Below are positions 1 through 9,748 of a DNA stretch of 64,000 nt, in pieces. Location: NCBI GenBank assembly GCA_000151295.1, contig GG745338.1, positions 491,334-555,333 of the forward strand. The letters are read 5' to 3'. Position 1 is the stretch's first letter; each line of letters begins with the position of its first letter. The position numbers and the translations under genes were made by a program. Under the pieces are notes generated by a model that had not been told where the DNA came from, did no database searches, and was given only the letters and a program-made list of their open reading frames with translations. Source of the DNA: Allomyces macrogynus ATCC 38327. Its lineage: Eukaryota; Blastocladiomycota; Blastocladiomycetes; Blastocladiales; Blastocladiaceae.

Positions 1-520
1 TGGTCGCAACTTCGAAGCGTTATGAATACTGGTTCTCGGCGAATTGAGCGAAATGTCGCGCTGGAAACATACAGGCTCTCCAACTTCGACAAAGAAGTGA
101 GGCCGCCGTCAAGACTCCCTGTCAACGTCGTCGATTCGAGTTCCCTGCGGTGGAAAAGAATCTGTAAGCTGCCTGTTCTCGGCATGGAAGATGGGCACTT
201 TTGCGCGGCCGCAAAAAAAGCAGCGACGTACAAAGTCCGCAGCTCCGTCAACTGCGACAGCGCCTGCATGTTGAGCGTCGGCAACAGCGTTCCGTTCGTG
301 TTCGTGAGCCACCTGATGCAATTCCAAGAATATCGTCAGGAAACTGGCGGTCGCAGTATCTGCTTGCCCAGAGAAGCCCGTACAGCTCCGTAATGCGACC
401 GTCGGTGCAGGTAACATAGTCCTTGGCCGCGCAGCAGTCGTTTTTCCACTCGCCGTTGAGCATCGACGGCGCAATCTGGAACAGGGCCGAGCAGTCGGCC
501 GACGGAGCTGAATTGGACAT
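1..520 (-). CDS. Leucine-rich repeat protein, N-terminal part (runs off the left edge)
   Basis: This is the 5' part of an LRR protein read leftwards off the window. Exon 1 (520-384) encodes an LRR N-cap: a DCSALFQIAPS start, then Trp, a Cys-Cys pair and VTC before GRITEL. Two short introns (383-313 and 231-145, donors GTACGG and GTACGT) join to exons at 312-232 and 144 onwards. In the spliced frame the product reads as tandem LRRs with LxxLRTLEL and LTGSLDGGLTSL-type spacing. A further intron may start near 77 (GTATGT). LRR proteins with this DCC cap are usually secreted or surface binding proteins. No signal peptide follows the Met I chose, so an upstream exon is likely and the start is uncertain. 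The ligand cannot be predicted. Confidence 0.6.
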
Positions 521-1164
521 GGTGTCGTCGTCGATGGGTGCAGGGACGGGCCGTTGATCAACGGTGTGGTCGGGGTTCGCCGTCAGGGCCGTTCAGCGCC
601 AACTTCGGGTCGACTGTAGCGGGGTGCAGCGGGTCGGCAAGCAAAATAGCGTCGTGACGCTGCCGTTCAGCGCAAGGTCGATGGCCAAGGTGCAAGCAAA
701 AGGGGAGAAAAGTCTGGGCCCACAGTGTGCTCCTCCTGGTTGGCTGCGCCGAGGCGGAAGGCGCGAGCCACGCTGCCTCATGGCAGCGGCAGAGCTTACC
801 GCAGGTTGCAACGCTTTGCCAAGTCTCAACAGCTTGAGAACATGCTTGTGCATCGATGCACGTGGCCACCAAGTCATTCTCATTTCCACCCTCGACACAG
901 TGGCATCAAATGGACAGAGGTTGTAAATCTCCATCGAGCGCGAAGCGGATCGGGGGATTGGATCCCTGCCAGACGGTAGGCAGCTCAGAATATACTGATG
1001 GAGCACTGCATTATTCTTCCCTTTCCAACAAATCTCCAACATCAAATAGGTTCGCATACGATCCACCCAGCCGTATACCGAGCGAAATTATCGTGTCTAC
1101 CGCTGAGCACTTTCTCCACCACAAAGCTCCGAGCCAATGCAACAATGGGCGCCCATACGTCCCA
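521..1164. other. Intergenic, no gene seen
   Basis: This lies between the 5' end of the LRR gene and the 3' end of the first acyltransferase gene, both on the minus strand. Open frames here overlap without recognisable motifs. It may hold the missing signal-peptide exon of the LRR gene. Confidence 0.4.
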
Positions 1165-2566
1165 TTACTCGACAAGTTCGAGCTCTTTGATGCGGTGCGG
1201 CGCGAGCTCGTCCTTGTACTTGTTCCACACCTCGTAGATGCGGTCAATATACGCCCGGTGCACCTTGTCTGTAATCTCAACCAACTCATTGCGCGTCAGG
1301 TTCTGCGGGTCGATCGGGTGCCCAACCACTTCCTCCGGGTCGACAGCCTTGCCCATGACCGTCATGATCCGGTGCTGGTACGGGAGCGTGCCGAGCGGGA
1401 AAACGCGGCGGCCACGATATGTCGACATTGCCCACCCCAAAGTGCGCTTGCTCCACTGCTGCATTCGCCACCCAAGCGAGCCATCAGGCATGACGCTCAA
1501 ATCAAACACGTCGTTCTCGCCAAACGTCAGGGCCTGTAAGCGGTGGCATGAGGTCAATACAAGAATATTCATAATGAGCGCGGGTTAACCATGCTGTACT
1601 TGCCGGCACCAACAGCGCCCCGTTCAGGATCGCGACCTTGATGAACCCGAGCCGCTTCTTGAGTACCAAGTCCAGCGTGCGCGGTGCCGCGTGCAAGCTC
1701 TCTTGCGCACCGCCAATCACAATCGCGACACTATGCCCGGGCCCTTGCCGAATAATGGACTCGATCGACTTGCGCGACACGGACGCCATGCCCAGGGCCA
1801 TGAGAAGGTCTCGAAGGATCGGGAGTTTGAAGTTGGCCCTGGACGGACTGGCGGCGTTAGTGCCCACTCGCGCGATGGTGTTCAATGATGAGCGAGTGGG
1901 GAGAGAAACGCACGATAGCGTCAGCATGCTCAATTTGATGCCGGGAAACAGGTCGCTGAACCCAGTCGCCTCGGTGCCAAAATTGATCCATGCGCCAAAC
2001 GTCATGATGCCGTGCGGCTGTTTGCATCGTGGAGTATCAGCCGTTGTGCCTGCCTTCTCGTCGGGATCATCAGCAAAATCGCATCAACGTACGTGGCATC
2101 CTATTCTCCGTGCAAATTGTGAGCTAAAGTCAAGCGTACAACAATTCCAAGCGATGCACGCACCAACTATGTAGCTTCGGTTCGGATCGAGCTCGCCATC
2201 TTTGCGGATCTCAACGGGAAAGTACGCCGCCTATCAATCAACACGACATGTCGTCAGCCGCTAGATGTCAGCAACCACCAGCACTAATTGCTTGTTGAGC
2301 GGGGCGAGAACGGCAAGCACCATCCACTTCCAATGCTGCATACGCCGGACATAATCAAATCTGCGCCCTCCGGCTTCAGGAGCCTTGTCCCAGAGCCAAA
2401 CCCACGCGACATACGCGAAGAACAGCACGCGCGTTGTATGGAAGTACAGGAGCACGAGCGACAAGACGGGCGAAATGTCCATGATCAGGAGCCAGATGAG
2501 CATGCCGATGGTCGGTTTGGTACGCTCAAGTGATTCGCGAAGCGAAGCAAACCAGAAACTCGACAT
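1165..2566 (-). CDS. DGAT2-family acyltransferase, copy 1
   Basis: Acyl-CoA:diacylglycerol acyltransferase family, ER-membrane enzymes that make triacylglycerol. Six exons: 2566-2321, 2230-2164, 2100-2093, 2017-1914, 1838-1604 and 1533-1165. They sum to 1029 nt (342 aa). A hydrophobic N-terminal hairpin ends in the family motif WDKAPEAGGRR. The catalytic HPHG (residues 107-110) is split by an intron after its first His. FPGIKLSMLTL, SVSRKSI, GGAQESL, VLKKRLGFIKVAI and FGEND follow, all typical of DGAT2. The 8-nt third exon completes GCHPHG. Intron 5 starts with GCAAGT, a GC-AG intron. Compared with copy 2 it lacks the last intron and has a diverged stretch after the FGEND motif. Monoacylglycerol or wax-ester substrates cannot be excluded. 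The ATG at 2566 is the one next to the family homology; more upstream coding is possible. Confidence 0.88.
2093..2100 (-). other. 8-nt microexon in DGAT2 copy 1
   Basis: The exon GATGCCAC is flanked by an acceptor ending AATAG and a donor GTACG. It supplies the last two bases of Gly, then Cys and His of the GCHPHG active-site segment. Skipping it would remove the catalytic His and shift the frame. Confidence 0.8.
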
Positions 2567-3697
2567 GGTCCAGATGCGTGAGTGGCGATGAAATCTATTC
2601 ACCGAAAGCCCGATTAGGGCACGATGTGTCAGAATCAAAAGAGCATGCATGCTGGTTTCGTGAACCATGGTTGTTTGAGGACACGCGAAGCATCCAAAGT
2701 GGCCAGAGTCGTACGGAACGCGGAGACGTACGCGGCGTGGTTGATGCGCTTGTTTGCTGGTCGTTTGTGTGCGGAAGAGAAAGTGTGTGGGTCGAAAGAG
2801 TGGACCCTCAAGTGCTAACGCCAAGCATCTGTCGGTCGTCCCTACGGATCACAAATCGCGGAGGCGCAGCTTCAAGAACAGGCATTGCAAGGTGCGACAC
2901 AGCCAGCTCAAGTACGTGGGTGGAGCGAGGCGGTCGTGGCACTGTTGCGTTGCAGGCTCGGCTGTATGGAAATTTTGGTGGTTGACGTGTCGCATCCTGG
3001 TTTGGGCGGATAGATCACAAGCTCATGTTTTTTTGCGCCTTGCAAGAATTAATGGATGACGCGTGATGTGGTACGGAGCGGAGCGGGGCGCGGAGCCCTG
3101 AGTCGAAGGGAGACTGCAGACCGCGAAAGGCGCGGCTGCTTTTATTGACAAGACAAACGACGCGAACAAACCCCAACACAACGAGAGGAACCCGAGCCCC
3201 GCGGTTCGCGAGGGACCGCGCGCCGCTGGTGTGACCCAGTCGCACCGTCGCGTCGCTCATGGCGACCATCAGCGGTGGTCCAACCCGGTCGCCAAGAACG
3301 CGGATGCGGCCCGAGTCGGACGTCGTGGATGGAGGCGCAGTCGCGAGGGCGCCTGCTCGCCCGCGTACACGCGAATCGCCCAACCAGATGTGGTAACGCA
3401 TCAACGCGCGAACAAGAGAGTTGACTTCATCGATTGCTGAAAAGAATATGTCATTGGCGCCCTGCGAGGAATGTTCTTCATTTTCTCATACCGGCTCGGA
3501 TGGCAAACGACCTCTCGAGCCGGACGGCTGGGGAAGCAGCAGCGGCACACTGCAGGTGCTCGCCGATGTCTCCTCGCCCTCAGGCCCAACGACTCGTCAG
3601 CCCGCAAGCGCATAGCCCAGTAACGAGGGCACACGCCCGCGGCCGTCCTAGTCACGCGCGACGGCGCGTTCCGTTCTCCTCCACACTTCACCGCCAA
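2567..3697. other. Intergenic between tandem acyltransferase genes
   Basis: About 1.1 kb upstream of copy 1 and downstream of copy 2. I see no motif-bearing open frame on either strand. It probably contains the copy 1 promoter and the copy 2 3' UTR. Confidence 0.4.
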
Positions 3698-5216
3698 TTA
3701 CTCAACGAGCTCGAGCTCCTTCACACGATCCGGCGCGAGCTCATCCTTGTACTTGTTCCACACCTCGTAGATGCGGTCAATATATGCCTGATGCACCTTT
3801 TGCGTAATCTCGAGCAACCCCTCCTTCGACAGGCTATGCGGGTCGATCGGGTGCCCAACGACTTCCTCCGGGTCGACGGCCTTGGCCATGACTGTCGTGA
3901 TACGCCGCCGATGCGGGAGCACGCCGAGCGAGTAGTTGAATGCGCCGCGGCCAAAGTAGGCGGGCCTGGAAAATGGATCGCGACGGTCAGTGAGCGATAC
4001 AAAAGATGAGCAAGCGCGGGGCGAGGAATCTGTACATCGTCCACCCCCACGTGCGCTTGCACCACTGCTGAATCCGCCACGCGACCGACTCCTCGTTCGT
4101 CGCGAACAGGTCGTACGCTTCGTTCTCGCCAAACGTCAGGGCCTAGGTCGCGCGGTCCAGGTCAGCGCGAGAACTATCCACTGCGATTGCAGCGCGAGAT
4201 CAAGAGCGTACCGGCACGAGCAGCGCGCCATTCAAGATCGCGACCTTGATAAAACCGAGCCGCTTCCTGAGCACGAGCTCGATCGTGTGCGGCTTGGCGT
4301 ACAGGCACTCTTGCGCGCCGCCAATCACAATCGCGACACTGTGCCCGGGCCCTTGACGGAAAATGTACTCGATCGACTTGCGCGAGACGGACGCGACGCC
4401 GAGCGCCAGCACAATGTCGCGGAAAATCGGGATGTTGAAGTTGGACCTGGTCGGAATGGACAGATGGGTCAGTCCGCTTCGCGGCAGGGTGGACAAAGTG
4501 CGAGTATCGCGTACAGGAGCGTCAGCAGGTTGAGCTTGATGCCAGGGAAGATGTCGCTGAATCCGGTCGCCTCGGTGCCAAAGTTGACCCACGCGCCAAT
4601 CGCGACGGCCCCGTGCGGCTGTCGTCGTTCCAAACGCGGACGTCGGTTATCTGTCGTCGTTTATCAGTTCGAGGAAGGCGGGATGGCGAAAACGTACGTG
4701 GTAGCCTGGATGAAAATGAAGCCGGTCAGCGATTCCGCATACATCATGGAGAGCAATTTTGAAGCGTGAACGTACCAACGAGGTAGTTTCGGCTCGGGTC
4801 AAGCTCAGCGTCCTTGCGAATTTCCATTGGGAAGTACCTCGCCTACGAGCAGTGCAAAAACCGCCAACATCAGCGCATCAGCTCGCACAATCGTGATCCA
4901 GCCCCCCTTGCTGGTCGCGACGTACCATCCATTTCCAGAACGTCATGTGCCGCACAAAATCCGACACTCGTCCACCCGTCTCCGGCGCTTTGTCCCAAAA
5001 CCAAATCCATGCGAGGTAGGCGAAAAACAACCAGCGCGTGTAACTCAGGTAGAGGAAAAAAAACGACAGAATGAAGGACCCGGGCAAGAAGGTCAACCAG
5101 ATGAGCGTGCCGAGCGTCTGCTTGCGGCGCTCAAGCGGCACGTTCAGGGGCGCAAATCGAATCCCCAAGACGTTATACGCGTTCGGCGGGTAGCGCGTGT
5201 TTTCCTCGTTCGACAT
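3698..5216 (-). CDS. DGAT2-family acyltransferase, copy 2
   Basis: Tandem paralogue of copy 1 in the same orientation. Seven exons: 5216-4926, 4842-4776, 4705-4698, 4618-4515, 4446-4212, 4142-4036 and 3965-3698. They sum to 1080 nt (359 aa). It starts MSNEEN; an in-frame Met three codons upstream (5225) is an alternative. It has a hydrophobic N-terminal hairpin, the WDKAPETGGR segment, GYHPHG at about residues 120-125 split by the same introns, FPGIKLNLLTL, SVSRKSI, GGAQECL, an LVP ahead of intron 5, FGENE and a C-terminal dilysine-poor tail. Exons 2-5 (67, 8, 104 and 235 nt) are identical in length to those of copy 1, so the duplication is clear. The last intron is present here only. It is likely a triacylglycerol-synthesis enzyme of the ER or lipid droplet. 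Confidence 0.9.
4698..4705 (-). other. 8-nt microexon in DGAT2 copy 2
   Basis: The exon GCTACCAC lies between an acceptor ending ATCCAG and a donor GTACG. It completes GYHPHG. It matches copy 1 in size, phase and place. Confidence 0.82.
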
Positions 5217-6210
5217 CGTGCGCAATTCCTCGTTGCGTCGCTCTGCGCATGGGGGGGGGGGGGGGGAATACGGCCGTGACGCTCGTCAGTCGTATCGATC
5301 ATTTGGGGCGTGGCGGGAGATAGCAGCGCGATGCAGTTGTTGGCGGGTTCGGCGGAGGGATGGGTCCAGCTGCGTCGAGAGACGCCCGTCCATCACACTG
5401 ATCCGAAAAAAACCCTTCGGTGCGAGGCGCGTTCGCTCGCTGGCCTGCAATAAGCATCGCACCGATTTTGATGAGAGCTGATCCATACAAGCGAACGCGA
5501 ACCGTTCTCGTTGTGGTTGTCGTTGCTGTCGCTCGTTCGCTGGAGAGAAGAAGCGGGCGAATGGGGACCGTGCTGGACTCATCATTGAACTGTTGCCCGC
5601 CATACTGTGCAGGTGCCGACTTGGCGCGGCGGCAAACTGCTGCTTGTTGCAGCATCCGTGGCGGCGGCCCGTGGGTGAACGGAGGCTAGTAGCATGGAGG
5701 TGCACGTCGGCCCCGAGCGTGCGGCGCGCGCAGGTGCACCATGAGTTGTGACACTTGTTGCGAGGCGGGATTTCTTACAACTGGACCGTCGGCCTGGCAT
5801 CATTCCTGGCTTGATGGTTTGTCATTGTTTCGGTTTTGTTGCAAAGTGTGACCTGCAAGGGAATACATAGAGCGACGTGCGCTCGCGCGCTGGTGGTTCT
5901 CTTTAACCACGAAGCGAGGCCCGCCGAGATGGGCGCGCCGAGGTGGGCGCTCGGCCGCATACGGGAGAAGGGGATTTGGTTGTTCATCCTGTCGCAGTCT
6001 TTGGCTCTCATCGCTGCGCTGACGTCGTCGTCGCGCGGGCTGCATGAGGGTGGGAGCGGTACCGCTTGTTATGTGGTGGAGGTTTGAGCGGCTCGCGCAT
6101 GCTTGAGGACTGACGCGACGCGACGAGTCCAAGCGGGATGTGGGACAAGCGACCGTGTATATAGGATCAAAAACGAGCTGGCCGTGTGCCCGCTCCGTGC
6201 CGATGTGCTC
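5217..6210. other. Intergenic with a 16-G homopolymer
   Basis: This is the upstream region of DGAT2 copy 2 and the 3' flank of the p24 gene. A run of 16 G lies at 5251-5266, about 35 bases upstream of the acyltransferase ATG. A short plus-strand hydrophobic frame near 5960-6030 is not convincing as a gene. Confidence 0.4.
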
Positions 6211-7233
6211 CTAGACGAGCTTCTTGGCGGTGAAAAAGGTGCGCAGATGGCGGAGCTGCCAGAAGCACGTCAAGCCGAGTGCGCACAGTTGCTAGACGAC
6301 GCGATCAACGAGTCAGTTTACAAATCTGCGATAGCAATAGGGAGCAGCGATGGCAACGTACGACAATGGTCCACGTTACGACGCGCGAGTTGATGAGCTC
6401 CGACGTGTCGCGGAACGTGGCCTCGTTCTCGCGCTGGTACTGCTGCTCGCGGCGAATGTTGGCGACGCGGTGGATCAGATCGCGAACCCGGACAACCATA
6501 TCTGCGTACAACGAAGAAGCAAACCAAGATGAACAATGTGGCCACAGTCGAACCGACAAGACACTGAACGCGTACCGTTCGCCTTGTCCTCGGGCTTGGG
6601 CTCCTCGGCAGATGCGTTGTCGCCAATCACCAGGTCGAGGTGCATGCGCTGCAAATGAGGAAATCAAAGGTCTTGATCAGCACCACTGCCAGCGAATCGC
6701 GGAGGAGACCCATGTGCACGAACGCACCGTCTTGGCAAACGAAAACCACGTTGCAGTGGACGGCGTGACACACAGCTTATGCTGTCCGCTGTCGGCAGCC
6801 GAAAATGAAAACTTGCCAAACGACGCGCCCTTTTTGCTCACGACATCTACGCCCGACTCGACGTGCTACACGCGTGTGACAGCACATGAGTCGCGATCGC
6901 GGAACTTCGAGCGGCAGCAGTGTGCTACCGTACCGTGACCTTGATGGCAATGTTGAGCGCGAGGTTCTCAATGTACTGCTGGTTGGCGTCGGACCATTCC
7001 TCGGAGCGGTAGGTGCCTGGAGCCGAGTCGCATCAGGTCCAGGGTGAAGAGTCGACAGGGTGGCCCGAACGAGCCGCGTGGCGCATCGATCACGCACCCA
7101 TGACAACCGTGTCCTTGGGCAGCTCCTCAAAGAAGCACTTTTCCTTGCCGTTTTCGAGGTAGAAATGGAGTCCCTGCGCGGTCGCGGCGAGGCAGGCCAG
7201 CATGGCCACGGCGGCAAACAAGAGTGGCCGCAT
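6211..7233 (-). CDS. p24/TMED (emp24-GOLD) cargo receptor
   Basis: Type I membrane protein of COPI/COPII vesicles cycling between ER and Golgi. Six exons: 7233-7098, 7016-6934, 6865-6728, 6648-6576, 6501-6362 and 6291-6211. They sum to 651 nt (216 aa), the normal p24 length. A signal peptide (about residues 1-21) is followed by LHFYLENGKEKCFFEELP, the start of the GOLD domain. The second disulphide Cys lies in HKLCV. A luminal coiled coil (RVANIRREQQYQREN) comes before a single TM helix. The tail ends FFTAKKLV, combining the FF COPII signal and the KKxx COPI retrieval signal. The KKLV ending resembles the alpha subfamily (Erp1/TMED9). The gene is divergent from the hydratase gene, about 520 bp away. 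Confidence 0.92.
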
Positions 7234-7754
7234 GGTGGAGAGGGTGGAAGGCTGGTAGCGAGACGTTGCGGGGCTTGAATTGTCGGCTCACGGGCAGCTC
7301 CGAGGTTGGCGGGGAACTGGTCGTGGTTGTTGGAAACACTTCAAAGCGGATCGGTTGGCGACTAATGGATCCAACGACGGCAGCGAATGCAGCTCGACCA
7401 CTTGCAGCTGGTCGCGAGTGACTTGTTGGTTGCAGCTGGTCCGCAATTAATGGCGAGGTGTCGACGGTTTTCGCGAGTAAGAAGTGGTTGAGCAGAGCCA
7501 CTTGAGCCAGACTTGAGCTGGCCAGCTCACCGTGTCGAGCTGCCATCTGACGTGCTGTTGGCGCCGTGATGGCCATGGCAGACAGACCACGCGACCGCGG
7601 TCCACCGCAACGCGACTTCTCCCCTCCGCAACAATCACGACCTGGAGCCGAATCTGGCCGAAAGAGTCCCCAACACGCGCAGCGATCGACCTCGATCCTT
7701 TCTCCTCGCTGCCCGTTGCTCAGGCCCCCGCACGCCGCGCCCATCTTGACCACG
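7234..7754. promoter_or_regulatory. Divergent intergenic promoter region
   Basis: This separates the p24 and enoyl-CoA hydratase start codons and should hold both promoters. I recognise no conserved element. Short repeats of GCAGCTGGTC-like sequence occur around 7405-7445. Confidence 0.35.
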
Positions 7755-8745
7755 ATGCTGTCGTCCATCACCCACGCCGCCGTGCGCGCCGCGCGCCCGG
7801 CCACGGCTCGCGCCTCGGCCCTGTCGGCGATCCGCCGTGGCAACGCGACCGCCGCGTCGGCTTCCCCGGCGTCGGCGCTCACGACGCGCTCGTGGGAGTA
7901 CATCAAGGTGTCGCTCTCGGAGACCGGCAAGGTCGGGATCGTGCAGCTGAACCGCCCCAAGGCGCTCAACGCGCTGTGCTCGGGCCTTTTCCACGAACTC
8001 AACGACGCAATCCGCACGCTCGACAATGACCCGGCCGTCGGCGCCGTGGTTCTGACGGGCCTGCCCAAGGCGTTTGCGGCCGGCGCCGATATCAAGGAAA
8101 TGGCCAACACGCACTTTGTCGACAACTACAAGTCCAACTTCCTTGGCCACTGGACCGAGATCACGCAGGCGCGCAAGCCCGTGATCGCGGCCGTGCAGGG
8201 GTTCGCGCTCGGCGGTGGCTGCGAGCTCGCCATGATGTGTGACCTCATCTACGCTGGCGACAATGCCAAGTTTGGCCAGCCGGAGATCAAGCTCGGCACG
8301 ATCCCCGGTGCCGGTGGCTCGCAGGTACTTTCATCACGCGAGATCTCGCTCAATTCCATTCTATCGACGCGAACTGACCGGGCTCTCGATGAATCATTAC
8401 TAGCGTCTCGTCAAGGCCGTCGGCAAGTCCAAGGCGATGGAGCTCGTGCTCTCGGGCAACATGTGGAGCGCCGAGGAGGCCGAGCGCGCCGGTTTGGTCG
8501 CGCGCGTGTTCCCGGCCGACACGGTCGTGGCCGAGGCCGTCAAGCTCGGCGAGCAGATCGCGTCCTACTCGCAGGTCGCCACGCAAATGTGCAAGGAGGC
8601 CGTCAACAAGTCCTTTGAGCTGTCGCTTGCCGAGGGCCTGCACTTTGAGCGCCGCCTCTTCCAGGCCACGTTTGCGACCAAGGACCAGAAGGAGGGCATG
8701 AAGGCGTTTGCCGAAAAGCGCGCGGCGCAGTGGACCAACCAGTAA
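7755..8745 (+). CDS. ECHS1: Mitochondrial enoyl-CoA hydratase (short chain)
   Basis: Hydrates trans-2-enoyl-CoA to 3-hydroxyacyl-CoA in mitochondrial beta-oxidation. Two exons, 7755-8324 and 8404-8745 (303 aa). The start at 7755 gives an Arg/Ala-rich presequence ([21 protein letters not shown]) typical of mitochondrial import; the open frame extends further upstream but without homology. Crotonase motifs: [17 protein letters not shown] (CoA and oxyanion region), [15 protein letters not shown] with the catalytic Glu at residue 157, and [16 protein letters not shown] with the second catalytic Glu at residue 177, the same 20-residue spacing as in the rat enzyme. The intron falls between GGSQ and RLVKAVGKS. 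The C-terminus ([10 protein letters not shown]) matches the family. It appears complete. Confidence 0.95.
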
Positions 8746-9748
8746 GACGGTTTGCGACCCGGCCAGGCATGACGTCGGCCTGCGCGTCAGGCCGGTCGAT
8801 GCGCGGCTCAGAGCCGGGCGGTGGCCTGGATGTCGATCGAGGAGGAGGCCAGTAACATAAGTACATATCGTTTTTGTATCGCTTGGTTGGTGTCGCGTTT
8901 TGTTGGCAAGGCAGCCGACAAGAAGAAGTCCACATTTGCACATGACTTGCACCGCACGACTCGACGCGAACCAGCGACAGGCCGACAGCTCCACTCTTCA
9001 CTCCACTGTTGTTTGGCCACATCGAGCACGACCACTTCGGCGACCACACCAAAGCAACAGCTCACTGCCACCCATCCCGCTGCAAGACGCTCGTAAGTAT
9101 CATGTCCACCAGTTGCGATCCGTGTCCACCCGCTGCGAGGTGCTGCAAGCGATCCGACCTGCATCTGCTCCCAACAAATGGCCACAACATCACGGCCCTG
9201 CTCGACCGCGAGGATGAGGACCAAAATGTGAATCAGTAGCCACTGATGGACGTTCAACGGCAAGATGACCGGCTTGTCGCATGGGCGTAACGCACGCCTC
9301 GCAACTTGTCATCATTCCGGGTCCCGAGGACACCATGGTGGTGCTTCGCTTTGGGTGGCGGCGGCCGGTGGCGGCGGGAATCTGTTCACGCGCTGGTGCA
9401 ACTACAGCCGTTGTTCGAAGTGGTTAGGATAAGTTGTGGTCGTTCTCCGGTTTGTTGAGGACATCATGACCCAGGCGATGGCGATGTGCGCAGGCGGGGA
9501 CGCACGCGTGAGCGTCTGGCCACCATTTGCCGCGGCGAGACTGTGCTCCACTCGGATACATCTTCGCCTGTCTTGTCCTGGGGCTCAAAGTCGCCAATGA
9601 ACCCGAGGGCAAGCGCGACGCAGGCACGCGCGCGTGGTGATCGTTCACGACCCAAAACCAGCGCTTGCCGGCGCGCTGTATTCTCTCTCTCCTTGGTTCG
9701 CTCCAGTACTGCAGTGACAAGTTCTAACGAAACCGCCCTTGTCTTACC
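8746..9748. other. Intergenic, no gene seen
   Basis: About 1 kb between two plus-strand genes. It has weak AT-richer stretches near 8870 that may be 3' UTR of the hydratase. Open frames on both strands lack motifs. Confidence 0.4.

Noticed and set aside
7127..8125. 332-aa minus-strand ORF
   Set aside because: It is antisense to enoyl-CoA hydratase and overlaps the p24 first exon in another frame.
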